Source: Pseudarthrobacter sp. NamE2
GTDB taxonomy: Bacteria; Actinomycetota; Actinomycetes; Actinomycetales; Micrococcaceae
Length of the DNA stretch: 64,000 nucleotides
Assembly (NCBI RefSeq): GCF_005796205.1
Contig: NZ_VAHN01000006.1
Span: forward strand, 1 to 64,000
Reading direction: 5' to 3'
Within the stretch, counting starts at the first letter, position 1. Each line of letters starts with the position of its first letter. Under the pieces are notes generated by a model. The model was given only the letters and a program-made list of their open reading frames with translations, was not told the DNA's origin and ran no database searches. Position numbers and translations under genes: made by a program. Of this stretch, positions 17,507-27,883 are shown one piece after another.

Positions 17507-18891
17507 CTTCGGAGGTGGTGGAGCAGACAGCCGCGGCACTTCCGCTGCTCACCCGCGGACTCCGGCCGTTCCCGGCTCCGCCCGTCCGGATCGTGCACCT
17601 GGGCCTCGGTGCCTTCCACCGGTCGCACCAGGCCTGGTACACCCAGCACGCCGGTGATGCGGGGGAGTGGGGGATCGCGGCGTTCAGCGGCCGCCGGCCT
17701 GATGCCGCGGACACTCTTTCCGCCCAGGACGGCTTGTTCACACTGGTGCAGCGCTCCGGGGACGGGGACGCTTTTGAGCTTGTGGGCAGCATTGTCGAAG
17801 CCGTGGATGGCGCGAACCTGCAACGGTTGAAAGAAATGGTGGCTTCGAGGCAGACCTCGGTCATCACCCTGACCATCACCGAGGCCGCCTATGCCCTCGA
17901 CGGGTCCGGCGCCTTGGAATCGTCACCGCTGGGCCGCCTGGTCCTGGCCCTCGGCGCCCGGCGGGAGGCAGGCGCGGCACCCGTCGCCATCGTCAGTTGC
18001 GACAACCTTGCCCATAACGGGGCGGTGACCCGCAATGCCGTCCTCAACCTGGCCGGGCGCTTTGAGGGGCTGCCGGACTGGATCGGCGCGAACGTGAGCT
18101 TCGTCAGCACGTCCGTGGACCGGATCACCCCCAAACCTACGACGGCGGACCTCGGGCTGGTCGCCGACGCATGCGGTTACCTTGACGCCGCGGCCGTGGT
18201 CACTGAACCGTTCCGCAACTGGGTGCTCAGCGGGGATTTTCCCGCCGGGCGACCGCGTTGGGAAGACGCCGGCGCGGTGTTTGTGGACGACATCGAGCCG
18301 TACGAAAACCGGAAGCTGTGGCTGCTCAACGGCGCGCACTCCATCCTGGCGTATTCGGGATTGTTCCGAGGGCACCGGACCGTGGCTGAGGCGCTGTCGG
18401 ATCCTATCTGCCGGGACGCGGTGGAGGAGTTCTGGGATGAGGCTGCCCGGCACCTGCCGGCCAGCCTGGGCATCCCGGAGTACCGGGCCGCGCTGCTGGA
18501 ACGGTTCGGCAACGGCAGGATCGCGCACCATTTGGCGCAGATCGCCATGGACGGCACCACCAAGCTGCGGATGCGCGCTCTGCCGGTCCTGGCCGCCGAA
18601 CGCGCCGCCGGCCGCCCCGGGGACGGGGCCGCGCGGATGATTGCCGCCTGGCTGGCCTACCTCTCAACAACGGACGGGTTCCAGGACCCGCTGGCCGCGG
18701 ACATCAACACCGCGAACGCCCTTAAAGGCAGCAAACGCACGGCGGCGCTTGTGGCGCTGCTGGACCCGGACCTCGCCGGGGACGCCGGCCTTGTTTTCCG
18801 GCTCGATGCCCTGCGAGCCGGTTTTGCTACTGCTTTTCCTGCGGATATTTCCGCTCTTGATCACGCGGGCCGCCAAGGCAGCGGACCGTAA
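17503..18891 (+). CDS. uxuB: Fructuronate reductase / mannitol dehydrogenase family
   Basis: A 462-residue polyol-specific long-chain dehydrogenase that would reduce D-fructuronate to D-mannonate with NADH. The N-terminal Rossmann strand and fingerprint [19 protein letters not shown] are near residue 29. The family segment [14 protein letters not shown] follows, then [13 protein letters not shown]. The catalytic region holds [19 protein letters not shown], containing the usual Lys and Asn-His. It starts with GTG at 17503 overlapping the uxaC stop and ends 14 bp before manD. Mannitol or tagaturonate dehydrogenases are close relatives; the place between uxaC and a mannonate dehydratase makes fructuronate the best substrate. 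Confidence 0.9.
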   Translation: MTSEVVEQTAAALPLLTRGLRPFPAPPVRIVHLGLGAFHRSHQAWYTQHAGDAGEWGIAAFSGRRPDAADTLSAQDGLFTLVQRSGDGDAFELVGSIVEAVDGANLQRLKEMVASRQTSVITLTITEAAYALDGSGALESSPLGRLVLALGARREAGAAPVAIVSCDNLAHNGAVTRNAVLNLAGRFEGLPDWIGANVSFVSTSVDRITPKPTTADLGLVADACGYLDAAAVVTEPFRNWVLSGDFPAGRPRWEDAGAVFVDDIEPYENRKLWLLNGAHSILAYSGLFRGHRTVAEALSDPICRDAVEEFWDEAARHLPASLGIPEYRAALLERFGNGRIAHHLAQIAMDGTTKLRMRALPVLAAERAAGRPGDGAARMIAAWLAYLSTTDGFQDPLAADINTANALKGSKRTAALVALLDPDLAGDAGLVFRLDALRAGFATAFPADISALDHAGRQGSGP

Positions 18892-18905
18892 CTGGAAGGA
18901 CCACC

Positions 18906-20135
18906 ATGAAAATCATTGCCGCTGAAGTGTTTGTGACCAGCCCGTCCCGGAACTTCGTCACGCTCCGGATCACCACCGAGGACGGTGTCACCGGCATTGG
19001 TGACGCGACCCTGAACGGCCGGGAACTCGCCGTCGCCGCCTACCTGAAGGAGCACGTCGCGCAGCTGCTAATCGGCAAGGACCCGCACCGGATCGAGGAC
19101 ACCTGGCAGTTCCTCTACCGTTCCTCGTACTGGCGCCGCGGTCCGGTAACCATGGCTGCGATCGCCGCCGTCGACATGGCGCTGTGGGACATCAAGGGCA
19201 AGCTGGCCGGTATGCCCGTGTATCAGCTCCTCGGCGGGGCGTCCCGGAACGGGCTGCGCGCCTACGGCCACGCCTCCGGCGCCGACATCCCGTCCCTGTT
19301 CGACTCCGTCCGCGAACACCTGGAACTGGGATACAAGTCCATCCGGATCCAGACCGCCGTCCCGGGCATCAAGGCCCTCTACGGCGTGGCCGCCCAGGCC
19401 CAGGCGTCGGGGGAGCGCTACGATTACGAGCCCGCGGGCCGCGGCGCGTACCCCGTGGAGGAGGACTGGGACACCCGCGCCTACCTGCGCCACCTGCCCA
19501 CCGTCTTCGAATCCGTCCGCAACGAATTCGGCCCCGAGATCCCGCTGCTGCACGACGGCCACCACCGCATGACACCCATCCAGGCCGCAAAGCTCGGCAA
19601 AGCCCTGGAACCCTATGACCTGTTCTGGCTCGAGGACTGCACCCCGGCCGAGAACCAGGAAGGACTGCGCCTGGTCCGCCAACACACCACCACCCCACTG
19701 GCCATCGGCGAAATTTTCAACACCGTCTGGGACTACCAGACCCTCATCCGGGAACAGCTCATCGACTACGTCCGCGCCGCGTCCACCCACTTCGGCGGCA
19801 TCAGCCCGCTGAAGAAGGTCATGGACTTCGCCGCGCAGTACCAGATCAAGTCCGGCTTCCACGGCCCCACCGACATCTCCCCGGTCGGGTTCGCCGCGCA
19901 ACTGCACGTGGGCCTGGCCATCCACAACTACGGCATCCAGGAATACATGCAGCACTCCGACAAGACCAACGAGGTCTTCCACCAGTCCATGACCTTCACC
20001 GACGGCTACCTGCACCCCGGCGACAACCCCGGCCTCGGCGTCGAATTCAACGAAGAAGCCGCCGCGGCATTCCCGTACCAGCAGGCCTACCTGCCCTACA
20101 ACCGCCTCATCGACGGCACCGTCCATGACTGGTAA
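18906..20135 (+). CDS. manD: D-mannonate dehydratase, enolase superfamily (ManD)
   Basis: A 409-residue member of the mandelate-racemase/enolase superfamily, ManD branch, which dehydrates D-mannonate to 2-keto-3-deoxygluconate. It is not the UxuA type of E. coli. The N-terminal capping domain runs to about residue 110 ([19 protein letters not shown]). The barrel carries three likely Mg ligands: Asp in [11 protein letters not shown], Glu in [14 protein letters not shown] and Glu in [12 protein letters not shown]. The C-terminal [11 protein letters not shown] is also typical. AAGGA precedes the ATG. Its end overlaps gntK by 11 bp. Some ManD-clade enzymes dehydrate D-gluconate instead, so with gluconokinase next door the substrate should be regarded as probable, not proven. 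Confidence 0.9.
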   Translation: MKIIAAEVFVTSPSRNFVTLRITTEDGVTGIGDATLNGRELAVAAYLKEHVAQLLIGKDPHRIEDTWQFLYRSSYWRRGPVTMAAIAAVDMALWDIKGKLAGMPVYQLLGGASRNGLRAYGHASGADIPSLFDSVREHLELGYKSIRIQTAVPGIKALYGVAAQAQASGERYDYEPAGRGAYPVEEDWDTRAYLRHLPTVFESVRNEFGPEIPLLHDGHHRMTPIQAAKLGKALEPYDLFWLEDCTPAENQEGLRLVRQHTTTPLAIGEIFNTVWDYQTLIREQLIDYVRAASTHFGGISPLKKVMDFAAQYQIKSGFHGPTDISPVGFAAQLHVGLAIHNYGIQEYMQHSDKTNEVFHQSMTFTDGYLHPGDNPGLGVEFNEEAAAAFPYQQAYLPYNRLIDGTVHDW

Positions 20136-20670
20136 CGGCACAGAGGCAAAGCCCCTGGTTGTGGTGATGGGCGTATGCGGCTGCGGCAAGAGCACCGTCG
20201 GGGAGTCGTTGGCCCGGCAGTTCAGCATCCCTTTCCTTGACGGTGACTCCCTGCACCCGGCGCACAACGTCGCCAAGATGGCTTCAGGAACCCCACTCAC
20301 GGACGAAGACCGCTGGCCCTGGCTCGCCACCGTCGGTGGCCGGCTCGCCGAAGCAGGCGAGGGCGGGCTGGTCCTCGCATGCTCGGCCCTGCGGCGCAGC
20401 TACCGTGACGCGATCCGTACCCAGGCTCCGGACACCCTCTTCCTTCACCTGCATGGCAGCAAGGAACTCCTCGAACAGCGCCTGGCGTACCGGGCCGGGC
20501 ACTTCATGCCGGCCGGGTTGCTTGTATCCCAGCTCGCAACGCTTGAACCGCTCGAGGCCGACGAGGCGGGCGTGACGTTGGATATCGCCGCGCCGGTCGA
20601 AGAGGTTACTGCTAGGGCGCTCAGGGCGCTGAAGAGGACTCAGGGTTTGGCAGCACCAGATAAACGTTGA
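20125..20670 (+). CDS. gntK: Gluconokinase, GntK type
   Basis: A 181-residue P-loop kinase with Walker [10 protein letters not shown] at about residues 17-25. The family motifs are [40 protein letters not shown], and [19 protein letters not shown]. This is the thermoresistant gluconokinase family (gluconate to 6-phosphogluconate), not the ribokinase-like KdgK that would act on 2-keto-3-deoxygluconate. The gene overlaps manD by 11 bp and ends the operon, so it is clearly co-expressed with the glucuronate pathway. Either gluconate is used alongside glucuronate or the kinase has a wider substrate range. No KDG kinase or KDPG aldolase gene is in the window. Confidence 0.92.
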   Translation: MTGNGTEAKPLVVVMGVCGCGKSTVGESLARQFSIPFLDGDSLHPAHNVAKMASGTPLTDEDRWPWLATVGGRLAEAGEGGLVLACSALRRSYRDAIRTQAPDTLFLHLHGSKELLEQRLAYRAGHFMPAGLLVSQLATLEPLEADEAGVTLDIAAPVEEVTARALRALKRTQGLAAPDKR

Positions 20671-20776
20671 GCTCCACTAAGTTTTAGTTGTCCTTTGCTG
20701 AGCGTCCAGTCGGTCGAAAGTTATTGCAGTTGACAATTCTGTGGTGTAGTACTCAGTTTTCGCGTAAACTTTTCGT

Positions 20777-21427
20777 ATGGAGTCTGCTACTCGCGCGCGA
20801 GGGCCTTATGCCAAAACTGTTGAACGGCGCTCCGCCGTAGCGCGGGCCGCGCTTGAGATTGTTCTTGAAAAGGGCCATCGCGCAATAACCACCGCTGAGG
20901 TAGCCTCACGTGCTGGTATGAGTGAGACGGCGATGTTGTATCACTTCCCTACTCGCGACCACATCCTGGTTGCGGCTATGGAGCTAGCCGACAGCGATAG
21001 CCGGACCGTCTTGACCGACCAGTTTCTGGGCAGTGAAGCGCAACAAGGCGAATGGCCCCCACCGGAGCTAGCGCGCCTTAGTGCCGAGGATGAGGCCGTG
21101 ACCCGCCTCTTCTTTGCTTTGAGTGCCGAGGCAGTAAATACCGACCATCCTGCACACCAGTATTTGAAGGACCACCAAGAGCAGACAGTCCTCCATTTTG
21201 CCGACGGTATAAGAAGGCGGCAATCGAACGGGTACGCCTTGCCTGGCTTGGATCCTCACGCCGTTGCCCGCCAAGTAGCGGCAGTCTGGAGTGGTCTGCG
21301 CATGCAGTGGCTGGTCAATCCCACCTTCGATCTTGCCTCCGAAGTGTCCCAAGCATTCAAAGCACTGACAGGCCAGTCGATTATGGAAGCAAAACGGAGC
21401 ATCAATGACCTTGTATCCCGAATGTAA
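20777..21427 (+). CDS. TetR-family regulator
   Basis: A 216-residue TetR regulator. The N-terminal helix-turn-helix spans residues about 14-60 (ERRSAVARAALEIVLEKG, then TTAEVASRAGMSETAMLYHF). The rest is an all-helical ligand domain without recognisable specificity. It shares the leader RGPYAKT and general layout with the TetR protein at 33917-34540 (RGPYATTPARRAEIVRAA), so the two are probably paralogues. It stands alone on the plus strand, 106 bp after gntK and about 390 bp before the ABC importer; a TTGACA at 20730-20735 may be its -35 box. It may control the importer or the downstream glycoside genes. The target is unknown. Confidence 0.88.
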   Translation: MESATRARGPYAKTVERRSAVARAALEIVLEKGHRAITTAEVASRAGMSETAMLYHFPTRDHILVAAMELADSDSRTVLTDQFLGSEAQQGEWPPPELARLSAEDEAVTRLFFALSAEAVNTDHPAHQYLKDHQEQTVLHFADGIRRRQSNGYALPGLDPHAVARQVAAVWSGLRMQWLVNPTFDLASEVSQAFKALTGQSIMEAKRSINDLVSRM

Positions 21428-21551
21428 AAGTAGTAGATCCGTGGCCAGGAGATAACTCGGCATCCTGGCGGTTGCGGGCAGCAGCCGCGCAGGTTCACCT
21501 GTTGCCAGCCGTAGAAAGTTCCTTCGCCTCGGTGCCTGAAGGGCTTCGTGA

Positions 21552-21578
21552 AAACCCTGCAGCAACAGCTGAGGGTTT
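21552..21578 (+). terminator. Weak hairpin after the TetR gene
   Basis: AAACCCT and AGGGTTT pair. Inside them CAGC and GCTG pair around AACA, with one bulged G. This is a possible terminator for the TetR transcript. Confidence 0.3.
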
Positions 21579-21663
21579 GGTCACGCATATGTAGGGCAGC
21601 ACAAGCTGCTGCAAAATTCAGACCCCGCCTAGGGCCAAACTCGTCGAAAAACCAGCAGAACAC

Positions 21664-21694
21664 AGTTGAAAAACAACTAGATGGCAACCGGTTG
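21664..21694 (+). promoter_or_regulatory. LacI-type operator before the ABC importer
   Basis: The 13-mer TGGCAACCGGTTG (21682-21694), containing the palindrome CAACCGGTTG, is identical to the one in front of uxaC. Just upstream is an inverted repeat AGTTG-AAAAA-CAACT (21664-21678). The spacing of the two elements and their place 120-150 bp before the start codon fit an operator region. Confidence 0.5.
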
Positions 21695-21815
21695 TATTTT
21701 TGTTTCCAGCATGGTTTGCTTGTGATGCCGATCACCGCCACTGCCCGCCAAGTAATCGGCCTCCCAGTACCCCCCTACCTTCACACCCTCCATCTCGACA
21801 AAGGAGTCTCCCCAC

Positions 21816-23375
21816 ATGATTACCGTCCTGTCTCGAGCCAGATCGCTGACAAGAGCAGCATCAGCAACAGTGGCCGTTGCTGCACTTCTAGCAACCGCGG
21901 CATGTTCATCCGCCTCCCCTGATACATCTGCCCAACAATCCCAATCCCGGGACCAGGAGCTGAGCATAGCCGTCCAGGCACCGCCGGCCTCCCTGGACCC
22001 GTCCCAGCTTGCCGAGGGACAGCAGTCCTACGTTTGGGCGTCCATATTTGACACCCTGCTGCTGGTGGACAAAGAAGGAAAAGTCCGGCCAAACGCAGCT
22101 GAGAGCTGGAAGTACTCCGAGGATTTGCGCACACTGACACTCAAACTTCGGGGGGACCTGAAGTTCAGTGCAGGCGATGCGGTTACTGCGAAAGACGTTG
22201 TTGGAACATTGGAACGAACCCGGGCAACTCCCGGCCAGCAGCAGTCCAAGCTTGCCAAGGTAACCGCGGTTTCGGCGCCTGACGATTCCACTGTCGTCAT
22301 CCAGCTGTCCGCACCCGAGCCGTCGCTCCTGAACTATCTGGCCCAAGCCACGGGCGTCATCGGGGACCCTGAGACCCTGGCGGCGGAAACGACTAAGCTT
22401 CGTCCTGCCGGCTCCGGACCCTACGTCCTCTCGGACGCCACCGTCGACGGTACCGAGTATGTTCTGGAACGCCGGGAGGACCATTGGAACGCGGCTGCCT
22501 ATCCTTTCAAAACGGTCAAGGTTAAGGTCATTCAGGACCGTACGGCGCAATACAACGCGCTTCAGGCCGGAGAAGTTAAGGCCGCCTTTATCCAGGCCCC
22601 GCAGCGCCAGCAGGCCGAAGCCGCCGGTTTCAAAGTGAAAGAAGTGCAGGCTGTTGCTGCGCTTGCGCTGATTCTGGCTGACCGGAAAGGCGAACTCGTC
22701 CCCGCGCTTGCTGATGTCAAGGTCCGCCAGGCCATCAACATGGCATTCGACCGCGAACAGGTCGTCAAAGCGCTGCTCCAGGGTGTGGGCCGGCCCACGG
22801 TACAGGTCTTCAACCCGAACGGTGACGCGTACAACTCGGAACTGGAGGGCACCTACGATTTCGACCCTGAGAAAGCACGCAAACTTCTCGCCGAGGCAGG
22901 CTATGCGGACGGCTTCTCCATGACCATGCCCAGCACCGTCATCTCGCAATCCTTCGAGCCGGTCATTACGCAGGCCTTGGCTGACATCGGGATCAAGGTC
23001 ACCTGGGAGCCGGTGCCCCCGCAGAACACTGCAGCATCGATATCGTCAAAGAAGTATCCGGCTGTGCTGTGGTTTGCAGGGCTCAACGAGGCAGGCCGCG
23101 AGGTGGGGGACATGTATACGCCTGAAGCATTCCTCAACCCTTTCAAGTGGCAGGACCCTGAGTTCGACAAGTTGCTCCAGAAAATTGCTAACGAATCTGA
23201 CGAAGAAGCCCGCGCGGACCTCTACAAGAAGGTCAGTGAATACACGGTGAAGCAGGCCTTGAACGCCCCAATTGCTTACACCGGGACCCTCTGGGCGACC
23301 GCGCCGGACGTTGAATTCATTCCCTCAGTCGTCGTCTTGCCGACAGTCCGGGACTTTGGGGTAACCAGCGGCTAG
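21816..23375 (+). CDS. ABC importer substrate-binding lipoprotein, family 5 (peptide/oligosaccharide type)
   Basis: A 519-residue extracellular solute-binding protein of the Dpp/Opp family. A lipoprotein signal peptide ends in the lipobox LATAAC near residue 30, so the mature protein is lipid-anchored outside the membrane. Family parts are WASIFDTLLLVDKEGKVRPN, AESWKYSEDLRTLTLKLRGD, and VRQAINMAFDREQVVKALLQ. AAAGGAG lies nine bases before the ATG. It heads an ABC operon followed by a decayed GH43 gene, and the LacI-type motif before it is shared with uxaC. Family 5 proteins bind peptides, nickel or oligosaccharides; the setting favours a plant oligosaccharide, but this is inference. Confidence 0.93.
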   Translation: MITVLSRARSLTRAASATVAVAALLATAACSSASPDTSAQQSQSRDQELSIAVQAPPASLDPSQLAEGQQSYVWASIFDTLLLVDKEGKVRPNAAESWKYSEDLRTLTLKLRGDLKFSAGDAVTAKDVVGTLERTRATPGQQQSKLAKVTAVSAPDDSTVVIQLSAPEPSLLNYLAQATGVIGDPETLAAETTKLRPAGSGPYVLSDATVDGTEYVLERREDHWNAAAYPFKTVKVKVIQDRTAQYNALQAGEVKAAFIQAPQRQQAEAAGFKVKEVQAVAALALILADRKGELVPALADVKVRQAINMAFDREQVVKALLQGVGRPTVQVFNPNGDAYNSELEGTYDFDPEKARKLLAEAGYADGFSMTMPSTVISQSFEPVITQALADIGIKVTWEPVPPQNTAASISSKKYPAVLWFAGLNEAGREVGDMYTPEAFLNPFKWQDPEFDKLLQKIANESDEEARADLYKKVSEYTVKQALNAPIAYTGTLWATAPDVEFIPSVVVLPTVRDFGVTSG

Positions 23376-23383
23376 TTCCCTAA

Positions 23384-23426
23384 AGGGTTGGTAGGTTCCT
23401 GGTTCGTCCGGGGCCCTACCAACCCT
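23384..23426 (+). terminator. Hairpin between binding protein and permease
   Basis: The arms AGGGTTGGTAGG and CCTACCAACCCT pair perfectly over 12 bp, nine bases after the stop codon. Within an ABC operon such a hairpin usually lowers read-through, so that the binding protein is made in excess. Confidence 0.5.
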
Positions 23427-23588
23427 CGTCCCGACCGCGTTTGTCCCCTCCCGGTTCGCGGACCTTCCTCCTCCGGCCCGAGCATCGCGTTGCAGGGGAA
23501 CTGCCGTGGCACACCTTGCAGACGCGGTGCCCGAATCAGAACAGCACACCTGCCCTGCTGGGGCACCATCACAATAAGGAGTCTGAAG

Positions 23589-23621
23589 ATGCCAGAGGAA
23601 AAGTCACGAGGCAGCTCATGA
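23589..23621 (+). CDS. Ten-residue leader ORF coupled to the permease
   Basis: The ORF is ATG to TGA and encodes MPEEKSRGSS. AAGGAG lies seven bases before its ATG, a better ribosome site than the permease itself has. Its TGA overlaps the permease ATG (ATGA at 23618-23621). It probably delivers terminating ribosomes to the permease start rather than making a functional peptide. Two similar leaders occur at 33600 and 44420. Confidence 0.45.
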   Translation: MPEEKSRGSS

Positions 23622-24559
23622 TCAGCTACGCCCTCCGACGTCTGGGTGCGGGTATAGTCCTTGCGCTGCTCGTCACCATGATCACGTTCTTCCTCCTCAG
23701 CGGCTCCCTGGAATCCGTTGCCCGGGAACGCTTGGGCAGTGCAGCCACTCCCGAGTCCATAAAAGCACTGATGACCCAGCTCGGTTTCGACAGGCCAGCT
23801 ATCGTGCAATACCTGGATTGGCTTGGAGCCGTATTGACCGGTGACTTCGGTACCTCACTGTTCACAAGCCAACCGGTCGCTCCGGCCGTGGCTTCCCGTT
23901 TGGGCGTCACGCTTTCCCTTGTCGTCACCGCCCTGATCATTACGGTGATCGTCAGCGTCGCGCTGGGTGTCTGGGCGGCCTCACGAGGTGGAGTGGCCGA
24001 CAAGGTATCCCAGGCCCTGTCACTCGTGGGATACATCGTTCCCGGGCTGCTGATTGCGATTGTCCTGGTAGCAGTATTGGCGGTGAATCTGAAGCTGCTG
24101 CCCGCGACCGGATTCACCCACTTCGCCCAAAACCCGGCGAAATGGGCGGCATCGATCACCATCCCGGTGATAGTGCTGGTAATCGGCGGGGTGGCCAGCA
24201 TGGCCGCGCAGGTACGCGGGTCCATGATTGATGAACTTCGGAAAGACTACGTCCGCACCCTGCGGACCCGGGGCATCCCGACGCGCTCCATCGTGCTCCG
24301 CCACGCGCTGCGGAACGCCGCGAGCCCGGCACTGACCGTGCTGTCCCTTGAATTCATCCAAATGCTGGGCGGCGCGCTGATTATCGAAAACGTATTCGCG
24401 CTCCCTGGGTACGGCCAGTACGCATTCAACGCGTCCCTCCAAGGGGACATCCCCATCATCATGGGCATCACACTGTTCGGCGTCATGCTCGTAGTGGCAG
24501 TGAACCTCATTACCGACGTAGTAAACGGCTGGCTCAACCCGAAGGCGAGAATCTATTGA
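23618..24559 (+). CDS. ABC importer permease, DppB type
   Basis: A 313-residue inner-membrane permease with six spans. The N-terminal hydrophobic segment is ALRRLGAGIVLALLVTMITF. The binding-protein-dependent transport domain covers about residues 95-300. The EAA-type coupling loop is DELRKDYVRTLRTRGIPTRS followed by LRHALRNAASPALTVL, which contacts the ATPase. The C-terminal IENVFALPGYGQYAFNA is characteristic of DppB. I chose the ATG at 23618, coupled to the ten-residue leader; the longer frame from 23441 runs through the hairpin region and has no homology. It overlaps the next gene by 4 bp (TTGA). Confidence 0.92.
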   Translation: MISYALRRLGAGIVLALLVTMITFFLLSGSLESVARERLGSAATPESIKALMTQLGFDRPAIVQYLDWLGAVLTGDFGTSLFTSQPVAPAVASRLGVTLSLVVTALIITVIVSVALGVWAASRGGVADKVSQALSLVGYIVPGLLIAIVLVAVLAVNLKLLPATGFTHFAQNPAKWAASITIPVIVLVIGGVASMAAQVRGSMIDELRKDYVRTLRTRGIPTRSIVLRHALRNAASPALTVLSLEFIQMLGGALIIENVFALPGYGQYAFNASLQGDIPIIMGITLFGVMLVVAVNLITDVVNGWLNPKARIY

Positions 24560-26336
24560 GCATCGAAGAACTCAGCGTCGATCCCGGGCTGGCAGCCCCA
24601 GCCCGGAAATCTCCGCTGCGGAAACTCCTCAAGGACCCCCAGGCGATCATCACCTCGGTGCTGCTGCTGGTCATCATCGTCCTGGGACTACTCACGCCGT
24701 GGATCACCCCGCATGACCCCAACGAAGCCCAGCTCAACGCGATCAACGCGGCACCCGGGACTCCCGGGTATCCCCTGGGCGCGGACCAGAACGGGCGCGA
24801 CATCGCATCCCGGCTCCTCCATTCGATCAACACGAGCATGATTTCAGCCCTGATCGGCGCCAGTGTTGCCCTCATCATCGGGGTGACGTTCGGCCTGCTT
24901 GGCGGCTACTTTGGACGGCGCCTGCGCAGTGCCACCGAATGGGTCTTCAGCCTCATCATGACCTTCCCCGGGCTCCTGCTGCTGATCGTCCTGATGCCTG
25001 TCACCAAAGGTGACTACCGCGCAACCATGCTCATCTTCGGGGTCCTGCTCTCGCCCGGTATCTACCGCATCGTGCGGAACCTCGTGGTCGGTGTGAAGAA
25101 TGAGCTCTACGTTGACGCGGCACGGGTGTCCGGCCTGTCCAACCTGCGTATCCTTGGCCGGCACGTTCTGTTCGTTGTTCGTGGCCCCATCATTATTGCC
25201 GCCGCGTTCCTGGCCGGTTCCGCGATCAGCCTGCAGTCCGGCCTTGCCTTCCTCGGCGTCGGATCCAATCTTGTTCCCAGCTTCGGTGCGATGATCGCGG
25301 ACGGCTTTACTAACCTCTACCTCGACCCGACCCAGTTCATCTGGCCCAGCATCCTGCTGGGGACCCTCACTGCCTCCCTCGTCCTGCTCGGCAACTCCCT
25401 GCGGGATGCGTTCGAGGGCGTGAAACTGAAGCCCTCAAAGCTGGCCGAACCCACGCTTAAGAGCGAATCCGCGGTAGTTGGCGATGTTGAAGCAGCGGAG
25501 TTGCTGTCGGTGAAGGACCTGGTCATTGCCTACCCCACGCCTTCGGGCCAGCTGAAGGAGGTCGTGAAGGGTGTCAGCTTCAGCCTTCACGCAGGGGAAA
25601 CTCTCGGACTGGTAGGGGAATCCGGGTCCGGCAAGACCCAAACTGCTTTTTCGATCCTTGGAGTGCTCCCGTCGGAAGCTGTCATTGTGCAGGGTTCCAT
25701 AAAGTTGGAGGGACGGGAGCTGCTCGGTTTACGCGAGCAGGACCTGCGCGCGCTGCGGGGCCGGGAAATCTCGTACATCCCGCAGGAGCCGATGTCGAAC
25801 CTGGACCCCTCCTACACTATCGGCGCCCAGCTTGTGGAGGGCATTCGCGCCTCTGCACGCATGTCCGGTGCGGACGCAAGAGCCAGAGTGCTCGCCTTGC
25901 TGGAGCGGGTGGGGATCCAGGATCCGCAGCGGACCTTTGACTCCTACCCCCATCAGATCTCCGGCGGGATGGCACAACGAGTACTGATCGCCGGTGCCGT
26001 GGCGAGCCGCCCCAAGCTGCTCATTGCCGATGAACCCACAACCGCACTCGATGTGACGGTCCAGGCCGAGATCCTTGACCTGCTGCGGGAACTCCAGGCC
26101 GAACTGCACATGGCGGTCCTGCTCGTCACGCACAACTTTGGTGTGGTCGCCGATATCTGCGACCGGATCGCCGTGATGCAGAACGGCCAAATTGTCGAGT
26201 CCGGCTCGGCGCTGGAACTGTTCCGGGAACCGAAGCACCCGTATACACAACTGCTCCTGGGGTCGATTCTGGACGAGCACACCGTACGAACCGACCCGCC
26301 GGTGCCTGTCGCGGCGGCTACTGGGGAGAAAAACTG

Positions 26337-26337
<1 letters not shown>
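24556..26337 (+). CDS. Fused ABC permease (DppC) and ATPase (DppD)
   Basis: A 593-residue protein in which one chain carries both a membrane permease and an ATP-binding domain. Residues about 25-290 are DppC-like, with six spans, the [16 protein letters not shown] motif and an EAA loop [20 protein letters not shown]. Residues about 310-575 are an ATPase with Walker [12 protein letters not shown]-loop [13 protein letters not shown], signature ISGGMAQR, Walker [14 protein letters not shown], and H-loop [10 protein letters not shown]. The signature starts ISGG rather than LSGG. The C-terminal HPYTQLLL belongs to the oligopeptide ATPase family. The start is TTG at 24556 overlapping the previous stop. 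Such fusions occur in actinobacteria; it must pair with the second ATPase. Confidence 0.92.
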
Positions 26338-27731
<1,394 letters not shown>

Positions 27732-27883
27732 GCGGCTAGGTGATGGGGGAGTGCCAACACCCACAGCAAGGCTTCGCCCAGGTCGAGGACTGCCGGGGCA
27801 GCTACTTGGCGTCGTGCGCAGGGCTGAAGTCCGCGCTTCTTCAGTCCTTTACTCCGATACTCCGACTCTAGATAGGTGAACTC

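Larger units (their letters stand above)
21428..21815. other. Intergenic region before the ABC importer
   Basis: A 388-bp stretch without a convincing gene, AT-rich toward its 3' end. It holds the hairpin at 21552-21578 and the operator-like elements at 21664-21694. The last 20 bases carry AAAGGAG for the binding-protein gene. Confidence 0.6.

Noticed and set aside
19068..20330. Long antisense ORF (420 codons) over manD and gntK
   Set aside because: Low-complexity Gly/Val/Asp-rich translation, a typical GC-rich shadow of the real gene.
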